From Candidatus Ferrigenium altingense (GTDB lineage Bacteria; Pseudomonadota; Gammaproteobacteria; Burkholderiales; Gallionellaceae): DNA of 64,000 nucleotides. Below are positions 33,020 through 41,401 of the stretch, one piece after another (position 1 is the stretch's first letter; each line of letters opens with the position of its first letter). Both the position numbers and the translations under genes were made by a program. The stretch is taken from positions 124,001-188,000 of the forward strand of contig JAHRYS010000002.1 in the NCBI GenBank assembly GCA_020621985.1. Direction: 5' to 3'. Below the pieces are notes generated by a model. The model was not told the origin of the DNA. It did no database searches and saw only the letters and a list, made by a program, of their open reading frames with translations.

Positions 33020-33637
33020 TTACTCCGGATTCTGTAACTGGTTGATTAATGTCTGATAACGCGCCAATTGCGTTGCGCCTCTCAACCTGGCGGAAAGCAC
33101 CACCGCATTGAGTTCGCGCAACGCTTCATTCAGGTTGTCGTTGATAATAACATAATCGAATTCGGCGATATGGGCGACATCATCGCGCACCGCCGCCATG
33201 CGCCTGGCAATGACCTCGTCATTGTCCTTGCCGCGCCCTTTCAGGCGCTGCTCCAGCGCATCCATGGACGGCGGCAGGATGAAAATGCTGATACATTCGG
33301 GAAACAGGCGGCGCACCTGCGCCGCGCCCTGCCAGTCGATTTCCAGCAGAATATCGCGTCCCTTGGCGATTTCCTGGCTGATCCAGGTTTGCGATGTGCC
33401 GTACAGGTTGCCATAAACTTCCGCGCTTTCGAGGAACTCGCCGCGTCCCGCCATCGCGGAAAAGGTCTCGCGGCTGACAAAATGATAGTCCTTGCCGTCA
33501 TGCTCCCCCGGGCGCGGATTGCGCGTGGTGTAGGAAACCGACAAATCGATCTGCGGATTGATGTTGAGCAGCGCGTGCACCAGGCTGGTCTTGCCCGCAC
33601 CGGAAGGCGCGCTGATGACGAATAAATTTCCAGACAT
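33020..33637 (-). CDS. gmk: Guanylate kinase
   Basis: Phosphorylates GMP to GDP. The 205-residue product has the P-loop SAPSGAGKTSL at residue 9, the GMP-binding SYTTRNPRPGEHDGKDYHFV, and the LLEIDWQGA strand. Length and motifs are standard. It lies between yicC and rpoZ, separated from yicC by a palindromic repeat. Confidence 0.98.
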   Translation of the reverse strand: MSGNLFVISAPSGAGKTSLVHALLNINPQIDLSVSYTTRNPRPGEHDGKDYHFVSRETFSAMAGRGEFLESAEVYGNLYGTSQTWISQEIAKGRDILLEIDWQGAAQVRRLFPECISIFILPPSMDALEQRLKGRGKDNDEVIARRMAAVRDDVAHIAEFDYVIINDNLNEALRELNAVVLSARLRGATQLARYQTLINQLQNPE

Positions 33638-33660
33638 GGTTTACCTCGATTTTCTTATTT

Positions 33661-33786
33661 AAACCACGAAGGGCACGAAGGACGCGAAGAAAAAATGCGG
33701 TTTCGGTAAGTTGAAGCTACCTTGAGGCAAGCATTCGACATATTCGCATCTGTGAAAAATCTTCGTGATCTCTATGCCTTCGTGGT
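33661..33786. repeat. Palindromic CACGAAG-type intergenic repeat
   Basis: The outer ends AACCACGAAGGGCACGAAG and GCCTTCGTGGT are inverted copies, with further CTTCGTG units inside. A related shorter element lies at 39905-39969. It fills most of the yicC-gmk gap. Confidence 0.7.
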
Positions 33787-33792
33787 GAAGTT

Positions 33793-34686
33793 TTACTCCA
33801 AATTTTGAATTTGTTCGCGCATCTGCTCGATGAGGATCTTCATCTCCATCGCGCTGCGCGATACTTCCGCATCGACCGACTTTGAACCGAGCGTGTTGGC
33901 TTCCCGGTTCAGCTCCTGCATCAAAAAATCCAGGCGCTTGCCCACCGCGCCGCCCTGCGTGAGGATACGGCGCATTTCGGCCAGATGGCTGGCCAGCCGC
34001 GACAGCTCCTCGTCCACATCGATCTTGCTGGCGAACAGCGTAATCTCCTGGCGGATGCGCTCGTCGCTGATGCCCAGTGTCCCGGCATCCTGTGACGGCG
34101 CATTTTGTATCGCCTCGCGCAGCCGCGCGGCGAGTTTTTGCTCATAAGCGGCAATCGCGGCGGGAACATGCGGCATCACGCCGGTGCGCAACGCCTCGAT
34201 CTTTTCCACGCGCTGCAGCAGGAAATCCCTGAGCTTCTCGCCCTCGCGCGCGCGCGAAGCGGAAAATTCCTGCAACACGCCTTGCAGCAGGTCGAGCAGC
34301 GCGGCACGCAATTCGTCCGCCGATGCGCCGGGCGTTTCCAGCAGGCCGTTCCAGCGCAGCACATCGGCCACGCTTAAAGATCGCGCATCCGGCAACGCCG
34401 CCTGCACTTCCTTGTTCCATGCGGCGAGCTGTTGCAGCAGGTCGCGGTTCAGCGCCGCACCGCTTTGCGCGCCGCGCGCCGCATAGTTGATGCGGCATTC
34501 CACCTTGCCGCGCTGCAATTGCGCGGTGATCGCCTCGCGCAGTGCGCCTTCGATGCCGCGCAACTCGTCCGGCATGCGCAACTGGATGTCCAGATAGCGA
34601 TGGTTGACGGCGCGCAGTTCCAGCGTCAGCGAGCCGCTGTCGAGTTCCGCGCTGGCGGTGGCATAACCGGTCATACTGAGAATCAT
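33793..34686 (-). CDS. yicC: YicC family endoribonuclease-like protein
   Basis: A 297-residue member of the YicC/YloC family; E. coli YicC has been described as an RNase affecting small RNAs. The start at 34686 gives MILSMTGYATA, matching the conserved SMTGY N-terminus. Longer upstream frames run through the divergent phosphatase gene and are not real. The conserved C-terminus reads KRLDFLMQELNREANTLGSKS, close to the family signature. It heads the yicC-gmk-rpoZ-spoT series. Confidence 0.93.
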   Translation of the reverse strand: MILSMTGYATASAELDSGSLTLELRAVNHRYLDIQLRMPDELRGIEGALREAITAQLQRGKVECRINYAARGAQSGAALNRDLLQQLAAWNKEVQAALPDARSLSVADVLRWNGLLETPGASADELRAALLDLLQGVLQEFSASRAREGEKLRDFLLQRVEKIEALRTGVMPHVPAAIAAYEQKLAARLREAIQNAPSQDAGTLGISDERIRQEITLFASKIDVDEELSRLASHLAEMRRILTQGGAVGKRLDFLMQELNREANTLGSKSVDAEVSRSAMEMKILIEQMREQIQNLE

Positions 34687-34767
34687 GGCAAGGCTTCCAA
34701 AATAAAGGGCTGTGCTGGAACGGCGCATTATATTACGATTGCGACCTGTCAAATTCCCTGTTCGCCC

Positions 34768-35562
34768 ATGAATTTCTCGATACACCAGGCCAGCCATATC
34801 GGCAACCGCAAATACAACCAGGATCGTGCCGCCTATGCCTACAGCAGCGACGCATTGCTGCTGGTGTTGGCGGACGGCATGGGCGGGCATTTGCACGGCG
34901 AGGTGGCTGCGGACCTGATTGTCGGAACTTTTGTCGAATCGTTTGAACGGGAAGCGCAGCCGCGCATTGCCGACCCTGCTGAGTTCGTTGCAGGCGCCAT
35001 GCGCCATGCCCACGAACGCATCCTGAGGATTGCGCACGACAAGGCATTGGGCGGTTTCCCGGGATCGACCGGCGTGGCCGCGCTGATCCAGGACGGTGAA
35101 GTATATTGGGGCCATGCCGGAGACTCGCGCCTGTACCTGCTGCGCGACGGCGCGGTATTGGCCAGGACACGCGATCATTCGATGGTGCAGCAGTGGTCCG
35201 ATTGGGGCATGATCACCGCCGAAGAAGCGCGCGTCCACCCGCAACGCAACCAGATCACCAACTGCCTCGGCGGCGTCGAGGACATGTTTTACATGGAACC
35301 CGGCAAACCGGTCGCGCTGCAATCCGGCGACGTGCTGCTGCTTGGCAGCGATGGCCTATGGGGGCCGTTTGACGACCAGGAATTGGTCGAGGCATTCGCC
35401 GCAAACCCCGTTGCCGATGTGCTGGATAATCTCATCGTGCGCGCGCTGGAGCGCGGAATCGGCCATTCCGACAATGTCACCGGCATTGCGGTGCGCTGGG
35501 GAGAGGGCGAAGCCGCCCACGATACCGACAAACCCGTCTGCCATATCCTGGACATTTCCTGA
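34768..35562 (+). CDS. PP2C-type serine/threonine protein phosphatase
   Basis: A 264-residue single-domain metal-dependent phosphatase. Motifs in order: [11 protein letters not shown] (first metal Asp), [52 protein letters not shown] and [10 protein letters not shown] (C-terminal metal Asp-Asn). All metal ligands look intact. The ATG at 34768 is chosen because the conserved part begins there. It is divergent from yicC with an 81-bp gap. No Ser/Thr kinase is in the window; the FHA protein at 26.1 kb is a possible pathway member. Confidence 0.93.
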   Translation: MNFSIHQASHIGNRKYNQDRAAYAYSSDALLLVLADGMGGHLHGEVAADLIVGTFVESFEREAQPRIADPAEFVAGAMRHAHERILRIAHDKALGGFPGSTGVAALIQDGEVYWGHAGDSRLYLLRDGAVLARTRDHSMVQQWSDWGMITAEEARVHPQRNQITNCLGGVEDMFYMEPGKPVALQSGDVLLLGSDGLWGPFDDQELVEAFAANPVADVLDNLIVRALERGIGHSDNVTGIAVRWGEGEAAHDTDKPVCHILDIS

Positions 35563-35568
35563 CCAGTG

Positions 35569-35590
35569 GGGGCACGGTGCGCCGTGCCCC
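35569..35590. terminator. GC-rich hairpin between the phosphatase gene and rph
   Basis: A 9-bp perfect stem, GGGGCACGG (35569-35577) with CCGTGCCCC (35582-35590) and loop TGCG. It starts 6 bp after the phosphatase stop. There is no T run, so it may be a REP-like hairpin and not a true terminator. Confidence 0.5.
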
Positions 35591-35623
35591 TGCACCGCCC
35601 AACCTTTACATCGAGAATCCAAC

Positions 35624-36343
35624 ATGCGCCCCAGCCAAAGACTACCCCACCAGTTGCGTGAAATCCGCATCACCCGCCGCTACACCAAACATGCCGAAGG
35701 TTCGGTGCTGATCGAATGTGGCGACACCAAAGTGATCTGCACCGCCAGCGTGGAAGAGAAAGTCCCGCCGCACAAGAAGGGCAGCGGCGAGGGCTGGGTC
35801 ACGGCGGAATACGGCATGCTGCCGCGTTCCACCAATGAGCGCATGGGGCGCGAGGCCGCCAAGGGCAAGCAATCCGGCCGCACCCAGGAAATCCAGCGGC
35901 TGATCGGCCGCAGCCTGCGCGCCGTGGTCGACCTCGGCAAGCTCGGCGAGCGCACCGTCGTGATCGACTGTGACGTGATCCAGGCCGACGGCGGCACGCG
36001 CACCGCCAGCATCACCGGCGCGTTCGTCGCGCTGCACGACGCGGTTTCCGGCCTGATGCAAAAAGGGTTGGTGAAGGAAACCCCGCTCAAGGAGTTCATC
36101 GCCGCGATCTCGGTCGGCATCTACCAAGGCAAGCCGGTGCTGGATCTGGATTACGCGGAAGACTCCGCCTGCGACACCGACATGAACGTGGTGATGCTGG
36201 GCAACGGCCACTTCGTCGAAGTGCAGGGCACCGCCGAAGGCCATGCCTTCACCCGCGCCGAGATGGACGAGCTGCTGGAACTGGCGAAGTCCGGCATCGA
36301 GCAACTGGTTGGGATGCAGCGCGCGGCGCTGGCGAAGGATTAG
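35624..36343 (+). CDS. rph: Ribonuclease PH
   Basis: Phosphorolytic 3'-5' exoribonuclease that trims tRNA precursors. The 239-residue product starts [42 protein letters not shown] and [17 protein letters not shown] are diagnostic. The C-terminal [18 protein letters not shown] carries the metal and phosphate-site residues. It is followed by a palindromic repeat and then rdgB, a common pairing. Confidence 0.97.
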   Translation: MRPSQRLPHQLREIRITRRYTKHAEGSVLIECGDTKVICTASVEEKVPPHKKGSGEGWVTAEYGMLPRSTNERMGREAAKGKQSGRTQEIQRLIGRSLRAVVDLGKLGERTVVIDCDVIQADGGTRTASITGAFVALHDAVSGLMQKGLVKETPLKEFIAAISVGIYQGKPVLDLDYAEDSACDTDMNVVMLGNGHFVEVQGTAEGHAFTRAEMDELLELAKSGIEQLVGMQRAALAKD

Positions 36344-36350
36344 TAATTCT

Positions 36351-36421
36351 GTAGGGGCGCGATTCATCGCGCCTTTTTCGACACATGAAATAGACCAGGG
36401 CGCGATGAATCGCGCCCCTAC
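36351..36421. repeat. Palindromic GTAGGGGCGCG-type repeat, copy 1
   Basis: Each arm contains GTAGGGGCGCGATTCATCGC or its reverse complement, and the arms are separated by about 25 bp. The same arm sequence occurs at 38214-38291. It lies between rph and rdgB and ends 3 bp before the rdgB ATG. Confidence 0.9.
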
Positions 36422-36424
36422 GAA

Positions 36425-37024
36425 ATGAAAAAACTCGTCATCGCCTCCAACAACCCCGGCAAACTGCGCGAATTCCAGTTCCTGTTGCAGCCGCTCGGCA
36501 TCGAGGTGCTGACGCAGGCACAGCTCGGCATCGCAGAGGCCGAAGAACCGCATGTTACCTTCATCGAAAACGCACTCGCCAAGGCGCGCCATGTCAGCCG
36601 CCTGAGCGGCCTGCCCGCGCTGGCGGACGATTCCGGTATCTGCGTCACGGCACTGGGCGGCGCGCCCGGCGTGCAGTCCGCGCGCTATGCCGGAGACAAC
36701 CCGAAGTCCGATCAACGCAACAACGAGAAACTGCTGCAGGACATGCAAGGCGTGGCGGATCGCCGCGCGCATTACTACTGCGTGCTGGTGCTGCTGCACC
36801 ATGCCGACGACCCGCAACCGCTGATCGCCGAGGGCGAATGGCACGGCGAGATCGCGCACGAGGAACGCGGCGAAGGCGGCTTCGGCTACGACCCGCTGTT
36901 CTGGCTGCCCGAGCTGGGCAAGATGAGCGCGGAGCTGTCGCGCGACGAGAAACACGCCATCAGCCATCGCGGCAAGGCGATGAAGGTGTTGCTGCACAAA
37001 CTTCAATCCGGCAACGGCGCATGA
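36425..37024 (+). CDS. rdgB: XTP/dITP diphosphatase (RdgB/HAM1 family)
   Basis: House-cleaning enzyme that hydrolyses ITP, dITP and XTP to monophosphates. The 199-residue product starts MKKLVIASNNPGKLREF and has LPALADDSGICV and the family signature GEGGFGYDPLFW. The 3' end overlaps hemW by 4 bp (ATGA). The repeat directly upstream leaves no room for a conventional ribosome site: CGAAATG is all that separates them. Confidence 0.97.
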   Translation: MKKLVIASNNPGKLREFQFLLQPLGIEVLTQAQLGIAEAEEPHVTFIENALAKARHVSRLSGLPALADDSGICVTALGGAPGVQSARYAGDNPKSDQRNNEKLLQDMQGVADRRAHYYCVLVLLHHADDPQPLIAEGEWHGEIAHEERGEGGFGYDPLFWLPELGKMSAELSRDEKHAISHRGKAMKVLLHKLQSGNGA

Positions 37025-38211
37025 CCGCTCACCCGCTGCAACCCGTCGCCCTCAAGTCGCAAGCCGTGAATTTTCAGGCCTTGCCGCCGCTGTCGCTGTA
37101 TATCCACATCCCGTGGTGCGTGCGCAAATGCCCGTATTGCGACTTCAATTCGCATGAGGCGCACGGTTCCGTACCCGAAAAAGAATACGTCGCGGCATTA
37201 GTGCGCGATCTGGAACTGGCCCTGCCGCTGATCTGGGGGCGCAAGGTCTACACGGTGTTCTTCGGCGGCGGCACGCCCAGCATGTTGAGCGGCGAGAGCG
37301 TCGCGGAGATCCTGCGCAATGTGCGCATGCTGCTGCCGCTCGACCTCGGCGCGGAGATCACGCTGGAGGCCAATCCCGGCACGGTGGAAATGGGGCGCTT
37401 CGCCGCCTACCGCGACGCGGGCGTGAACCGTCTGTCGCTCGGCATCCAGAGTTTCAACGACGTGCATCTGCGGGCGCTGGGGCGCATCCACAGTGCCGAC
37501 GAAGCGAGACGCGCGATCGAAATCGCGCAACGGCATTTCGACAATATCAATCTCGACCTGATGTACGCATTGCCGAAACAGTCTTTGGAGCAGGCGTTGC
37601 AGGACGTGCAAGCCGCGCTGGCGTTCGCGCCGCAACACCTGTCCTGCTATCACCTCACGCTGGAGCCGAACACGCTGTTCCATCGCAACCCGCCGTCGCT
37701 GCCTGACGACGACGCGAGCAGCGACATGCAGGGCAGTATCGAGGAATTGCTGGCGGCGCACGGCTATCAGCACTACGAGACCTCCGCCTTTGCGTTGCCG
37801 AAGCGGCAGTCGCGCCACAACCTGAATTACTGGCAGTTCGGCGATTACCTCGGCATCGGCGCGGGCGCGCACAGCAAGCTGAGTTTCCACGACAAGGTGA
37901 TCCGCCAGGCGCGCCACAGGCAACCGCAGGCTTATATGGAGCAGGTGGCAAAAGGCACACCGCTGCAAAGCGAGCATGAAGTGGGGTGCGACGAGCTGGC
38001 GTTCGAGTTCATGATGAACGCGCTGCGCTTGAACCAGGGCTTCGACAGCGTGCTGTTCCAGGAGCGCACCAGTTTGCCGCTGCTCAACATTCGCCGCGAG
38101 CTGGAGGAGGCAGAGCGGCGCGGGCTGTTAGTGCGCGACCATCAGCGCATTGCGCCGACGCGGCTCGGGCAACGGTTTTTGAATGACCTGCTGGAGATAT
38201 TTATTCGGTAA
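37021..38211 (+). CDS. hemW: HemW, radical SAM heme chaperone (coproporphyrinogen oxidase-like)
   Basis: A 396-residue radical SAM protein with the cluster motif CVRKCPYCDF around residue 38 and FFGGGTPS shortly after. It resembles HemN, but the cluster motif lacks the fourth cysteine typical of HemN (CxxxCxxCxC); here the residue after CxxC-D is Phe. That pattern marks HemW, which binds and hands over heme. The start overlaps the rdgB stop, the usual rdgB-hemW arrangement. Confidence 0.93.
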   Translation: MTAHPLQPVALKSQAVNFQALPPLSLYIHIPWCVRKCPYCDFNSHEAHGSVPEKEYVAALVRDLELALPLIWGRKVYTVFFGGGTPSMLSGESVAEILRNVRMLLPLDLGAEITLEANPGTVEMGRFAAYRDAGVNRLSLGIQSFNDVHLRALGRIHSADEARRAIEIAQRHFDNINLDLMYALPKQSLEQALQDVQAALAFAPQHLSCYHLTLEPNTLFHRNPPSLPDDDASSDMQGSIEELLAAHGYQHYETSAFALPKRQSRHNLNYWQFGDYLGIGAGAHSKLSFHDKVIRQARHRQPQAYMEQVAKGTPLQSEHEVGCDELAFEFMMNALRLNQGFDSVLFQERTSLPLLNIRRELEEAERRGLLVRDHQRIAPTRLGQRFLNDLLEIFIR

Positions 38212-38213
38212 CT

Positions 38214-38291
38214 GTAGGGGCGCGATTCATCGCGCCCAAGGTTGCGACCACAATCAAAGACAAATGCGGGCGCGATAAATCTCGCCCCTAC
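38214..38291. repeat. Palindromic GTAGGGGCGCG-type repeat, copy 2
   Basis: Starts GTAGGGGCGCGATTCATCGC, identical to copy 1 at 36351, and ends with an inverted arm CGATAAATCTCGCCCCTAC. It begins 3 bp after the hemW stop. Its far end contains the trmB stop codon (TAG on the minus strand at 38288-38290). Confidence 0.9.
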
Positions 38292-38977
38292 GAGCGTCTC
38301 TTGAACACCAAATCCCACACCCCGTGCCCCAGGTTGATGCCGCGTTTCTCGAACTTGGTGAGTGGGCGGTAGGCGGGGCGCGGCGCGTAATCCGCCGCCG
38401 TGTTCTCCAGCAGCGGCTCCGCGCTCAACACCGCCAAGACCTGTTCGGCATAGTCCTGCCAGTCGGTGGCGACGTGAATGTAACCGCCGGGTTTGATCTT
38501 CTGCACCAGTTGCGCGACGAACGGCGCCTGGATCAGGCGGCGTTTGTTGTGGCGCGCCTTGTGCCACGGGTCGGGGAAGAAGATATGCACGCCATCCAGC
38601 GTTGCGTCGCCGAGCATGTCGCGCAGCACTTCCACCGCATCGTGCTGGATGATGCGGATGTTGGGTATCTGTTGCAAATCGATCAGCTTCAGCAGGTTGC
38701 CCACACCCGGCGTATGCACCTCGAGTGCGAGGTAGTCGTTCTCGGGATGCGCCAGCGCGATGGTTGCGGTGCTGTCGCCCATGCCGAAACCGATCTCCAG
38801 AATCTTCGGCGCATCGCGCCCGAAGGCTTGCGCAAGGTCGAGCGGCTGCGCGGCGTAGGGGATGCCGAAACGCGGCAGCAGCGTGTCGCAGGCGCGTTGC
38901 TGTGCGGGCGAGACGCGGCCCTGGCGCAGCACGTAGCTGCGGATATGGCGCTTGGAAAGATCGGTGGTGTCGGTCAT
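38288..38977 (-). CDS. trmB: tRNA (guanine46-N7)-methyltransferase
   Basis: Makes m7G46 in tRNA variable loops. The ATG at 38977 ([15 protein letters not shown]) gives 229 residues. The SAM motif [12 protein letters not shown] lies around residue 60. [19 protein letters not shown] is the family signature, and [11 protein letters not shown] and TKFEKRG follow. It is convergent with hemW. The stop codon is provided by a palindromic repeat. The longer frame from a TTG upstream is unlikely. Confidence 0.96.
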   Translation of the reverse strand: MTDTTDLSKRHIRSYVLRQGRVSPAQQRACDTLLPRFGIPYAAQPLDLAQAFGRDAPKILEIGFGMGDSTATIALAHPENDYLALEVHTPGVGNLLKLIDLQQIPNIRIIQHDAVEVLRDMLGDATLDGVHIFFPDPWHKARHNKRRLIQAPFVAQLVQKIKPGGYIHVATDWQDYAEQVLAVLSAEPLLENTAADYAPRPAYRPLTKFEKRGINLGHGVWDLVFKRRS

Positions 38978-38999
38978 GGTGTTTAAAAACAATGCCTAT

Positions 39000-39067
39000 C
39001 CGCAGATTGCGCAGATTAAACAGATTGAAAAACAGCTTGAATCTGCGTGAATCTGTGTAATCTGCGG
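39000..39067. repeat. Palindromic CCGCAGATTACGCAGATT-type repeat, copy 1
   Basis: The arms CCGCAGATTGCGCAGATTAA and AATCTGTGTAATCTGCGG are near-perfect inverted copies built from CAGATT units. It lies between trmB and thiG. A second copy is at 59218-59324. Confidence 0.85.
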
Positions 39068-39077
39068 AAGAAGGTTT

Positions 39078-39872
39078 TTAGCTGCGCGTCGAGCTGATGA
39101 TCCCAGCCGTCGGCGAACTCGGGCTGGCGCTGTACAGTTTCTTCGGCATGCGCCCGGCAAGATACGCCTCGCGCCCGGCTTCCACTGCTTTCTTCATCGC
39201 GCCGGCCATCAGCACCGGATTCTGCGCGGCAGCGATCGCGGTGTTCATCAGCACGCCGTCGCAGCCCAGTTCCATCGCGATCGCGGCATCCGACGCGGTG
39301 CCGACGCCCGCATCCACGATCACCGGCACCTGCACGCGCTCCATCAGGAGTTGCAGATTCCACGGATTGAGGATGCCCATGCCGGAGCCGATCAGCGAGG
39401 CCAGCGGCATGATTGCGACGCAGCCGATGTCTTCCAGCTGCTTGGCGATGATCGGGTCGTCCGAGGTGTACACCATCACCTGGAAGCCTTCCGCGACCAG
39501 CGTCTTCGCCGCGGCGAGCGTCTCGATCACGTTGGGATACAGCGATTGCGGGTCGCCCAGCACCTCCAGTTTGACCAGCGTATGCCCGTCGAGCAGTTCG
39601 CGCGCGAGACGCAGCGTGCGCACCGCGTCGTCGGCGCTGTAGCAGCCCGCGGTGTTGGGCAGGTAGGTGAATTTCGACGGCGGCACCGAGTCGAGCAGGT
39701 TGGGCTCGTTGGCGTTCTGGCCGAGATTGGTGCGGCGGATCGCCACCGTCACGATCTCCGCCCCGCTCGCGTCCAGCGCCGCGCGCGTCTCGGCGAAATC
39801 CTTGTACTTGCCCGTGCCGACCAAGAGGCGCGATGAATAGCTCTTGCCTGCGATGATGAGTTTGTCGTTCAT
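39078..39872 (-). CDS. thiG: Thiazole synthase
   Basis: Builds the thiazole phosphate of thiamine from dehydroglycine, DXP and ThiS thiocarboxylate. The 264-residue TIM-barrel protein has [11 protein letters not shown] near the N-terminus, [20 protein letters not shown], and [21 protein letters not shown] near the end. thiS lies 113 bp upstream with a palindromic repeat between. Confidence 0.97.
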   Translation of the reverse strand: MNDKLIIAGKSYSSRLLVGTGKYKDFAETRAALDASGAEIVTVAIRRTNLGQNANEPNLLDSVPPSKFTYLPNTAGCYSADDAVRTLRLARELLDGHTLVKLEVLGDPQSLYPNVIETLAAAKTLVAEGFQVMVYTSDDPIIAKQLEDIGCVAIMPLASLIGSGMGILNPWNLQLLMERVQVPVIVDAGVGTASDAAIAMELGCDGVLMNTAIAAAQNPVLMAGAMKKAVEAGREAYLAGRMPKKLYSASPSSPTAGIISSTRS

Positions 39873-39904
39873 TTTGTATTCCTGTTAAATCTTGAAAAAC
39901 TGCT

Positions 39905-39969
39905 GTCCACGAAAAACACGAAAGGCACGAAAATAAAACCTGTTCGTATTTTTCGTGACTTTCGTGGAC
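39905..39969. repeat. Palindromic GTCCACGAAA-type repeat between thiS and thiG
   Basis: The arms GTCCACGAAAAACACGAAAG and CTTTCGTGGAC are inverted copies made of CACGAAA units. It resembles the larger element at 33661-33786. Confidence 0.7.
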
Positions 39970-39985
39970 GTAAAGGGTTTGAGGC

Positions 39986-40189
39986 CTAGCCTCCGCCCAC
40001 CGCGACGACGATCTCCAGCCGGTCGCCCTCCGCCAGTTGCTGCGTCGCAAAGGCGCTGCGCGGCACGATCTCGCCGTTGCGCTCCAAGGCGATGCGCTTG
40101 CCGGCCAGGCCCATCTCCTCGATGAGGGCGGCAACGCTGATGGCTTGCGGGAATTGGCGCGATGCGCCGTTGATGCTGACCGTTATCAC
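39986..40189 (-). CDS. thiS: Sulfur carrier protein ThiS
   Basis: A 67-residue ubiquitin-like carrier that ends in Gly-Gly (VAVGGG). The terminal glycine is converted to a thiocarboxylate and delivers sulfur to ThiG. Typical strand pattern and IALERNGEIVPRS are seen. It lies immediately upstream of thiG on the same strand; its start is 42 bp from the divergent tRNA-Gly gene. Confidence 0.95.
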   Translation of the reverse strand: MITVSINGASRQFPQAISVAALIEEMGLAGKRIALERNGEIVPRSAFATQQLAEGDRLEIVVAVGGG

Positions 40190-40231
40190 TTCGTTTGTCC
40201 GTGTTAGAATGCGCGCCGTATTCTACACTAG

Positions 40232-40305
40232 GCGGGTGTAGTTCAATGGTAGAACGGCAGCTTCCCAAGCTGCATACGACGGTTCGATCCCGTTCACCCG
40301 CTCCA
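40232..40305 (+). tRNA. tRNA-Gly(CCC)
   Basis: A 74-nt cloverleaf. Acceptor stem GCGGGTG with CACCCGC, D arm GTTCAATGGTAGAAC, anticodon stem GCAGC/GCTGC with loop TTCCCAA (anticodon CCC), and T arm GACGG-TTCGATC-CCGTT. The CCA end is encoded. A possible -10 element TAGAAT lies about 20 bp upstream. Confidence 0.96.
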
Positions 40306-40323
40306 TTCCCCTCGCCGTTTTCT

Positions 40324-40336
40324 CGGCAGCTTCCCA
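40324..40336 (+). repeat. 13-bp duplicate of the tRNA-Gly anticodon arm
   Basis: CGGCAGCTTCCCA is an exact copy of tRNA positions 40255-40267, 69 bp further on. Anticodon-arm duplications are common at attachment sites, so this may be an old att scar at the edge of the inserted module downstream. No integrase is seen. Confidence 0.45.
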
Positions 40337-40358
40337 TCAAATTAGGCCTTTCGGCATA

Positions 40359-40387
40359 TTGACCGTATGACAGGTGCGGCGTAGTGT
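40359..40387 (+). promoter_or_regulatory. Possible promoter upstream of the polyproline module
   Basis: TTGACC (40359-40364), a 17-bp spacer and TAGTGT (40382-40387). The -35 is good and the -10 is weak. It lies 80 bp before the membrane-protein gene at 40467. Confidence 0.35.
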
Positions 40388-40466
40388 GCGCCCATGACCA
40401 GCCGTGCGATACGAAGCGAAAATATGGTCTATCTTTAGTTATTGCACTGGAACCATCTTAATACCT

Positions 40467-41183
40467 ATGTCGAAGAACCCTCTATTTGATCTATACGAGA
40501 AACTCTACTTTCACGAAATAGAGGTTCGCGAAAAGCTTGGTGGGCGACTCCAAACACCAATGGCAATCATCGTGTCATTGATAGGCGTTCTTACATATCT
40601 GCTTCAAAACCTCGACAAAGAGCATAACGGCACCGCCACGACCGTATTTCTTTTCTTGTTTGCATTAAACAGTATGACTCTTGTAATTGCCGTTTACTTT
40701 TTTGTTCGTTCTTGGTACGGCAATACCTATGCGTTTCTCCCTTCAGCGGAGGCAACTGAGCAGTATCGACATCTGCTTCAAAAGACCTATGAACAGTACA
40801 AGGACGGCGACTCTCTGGCCGAAACGTACCTTAATGATTACCTCTGCACTAAATATATCGCGTGTGCCACACAAAATACCCAATGCAACGACCTGCGTTC
40901 GCTATACCTTCACAAGACCAACGGCACTCTTATTGTCTCAACCATATTGGTTGCTGTTTCGTATATAGTCTTTTTTATGGGCGACCTAGACAGAACAAAG
41001 GCTAGCAAGCCCACCGAGGTTGTTATCGTTAAACCTGTAGATATCAAAGGAGTCATCGTGAACGACAAGAAACCTGAACCCCCAAAGGAAGTAAGCCCGC
41101 CGCCACCGCCACCACCACCCTCACGGCTGATTAAGGAAGGTGTCGAAATCGTTAAACCGTTGGAGAACAAAGATGGCAAATGA
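40467..41183 (+). CDS. Unknown three-helix membrane protein with polyproline C-tail
   Basis: Family not recognised. The 238-residue product starts MSKNPLFDLYEKLYFHEIEV at the ATG at 40467. It has three hydrophobic segments: MAIIVSLIGVLTYLLQNL (residues 32-49), TVFLFLFALNSMTLVIAVYF (about 59-78) and LIVSTILVAVSYIVFFMG (about 152-169). A polar domain of about 70 residues lies between helices 2 and 3. After helix 3 come a lysine-rich linker and the tail PPPPPPPPSRLIKEGVEIV. The tail motif recurs in the small protein encoded by the overlapping next gene. AT-richer than its neighbours and just after a tRNA, so probably acquired. Confidence 0.75.
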   Translation: MSKNPLFDLYEKLYFHEIEVREKLGGRLQTPMAIIVSLIGVLTYLLQNLDKEHNGTATTVFLFLFALNSMTLVIAVYFFVRSWYGNTYAFLPSAEATEQYRHLLQKTYEQYKDGDSLAETYLNDYLCTKYIACATQNTQCNDLRSLYLHKTNGTLIVSTILVAVSYIVFFMGDLDRTKASKPTEVVIVKPVDIKGVIVNDKKPEPPKEVSPPPPPPPPSRLIKEGVEIVKPLENKDGK

Positions 41184-41304
41184 AAAGACTCCACCAACGC
41201 CACCTCCTCCTCCGCCAACTCGGTTGGTCAGGGGAGGCGTTGTAACTCCACCTAAAGCACCACCACCGCAGAAACCGGCTATACCGCCGCAAGGCAAGAA
41301 ATAG
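41173..41304 (+). CDS. Unknown 43-residue proline-rich small protein
   Basis: Starts at an ATG 11 bp inside the end of the preceding gene, in a different frame, and ends TAG at 41302. The sequence begins MANEKTPPTPPPPPPTRLVR, continues GGVVTPPKAPPPQKP and ends in QGKK. The segment PPPPPPTRLVRGGVV closely parallels the tail PPPPPPPPSRLIKEGVE of the upstream protein, which argues that this short frame is real and functionally related. No signal peptide or known domain is seen. The overlap suggests coupled translation. Confidence 0.6.
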   Translation: MANEKTPPTPPPPPPTRLVRGGVVTPPKAPPPQKPAIPPQGKK

Positions 41305-41327
41305 CCCTAACCCATCGGTTCACGGAC

Positions 41328-41350
41328 GCTGCGCGATAAAGCCGCGCAGC
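41328..41350. terminator. Hairpin after the polyproline module
   Basis: An 8-bp stem, GCTGCGCG (41328-41335) with CGCGCAGC (41343-41350), and a 7-base loop, between the module and the convergent protease gene. No T run follows, so terminator function is uncertain. Confidence 0.4.
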
Positions 41351-41401
41351 GCCGATTACCTTAAACATTAAGTCTCAGCACTGCGGTAGATATTACTGCT
41401 A

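Noticed and set aside
34687-35322. N-terminal extension of yicC to 509 residues
   Set aside because: The added part is antisense to the PP2C phosphatase gene, and YicC proteins start at SMTGY, which fits the ATG at 34686.
34768-35562. Ser/Thr kinase partner or type VI secretion link for the PP2C phosphatase and FHA protein
   Set aside because: No kinase or secretion gene is in the window, so the link cannot be supported from sequence here.
37021-38211. HemN (oxygen-independent coproporphyrinogen oxidase) as the identity of the radical SAM gene after rdgB
   Set aside because: The cluster motif lacks the HemN-type fourth cysteine, and the rdgB-hemW order and size fit HemW.
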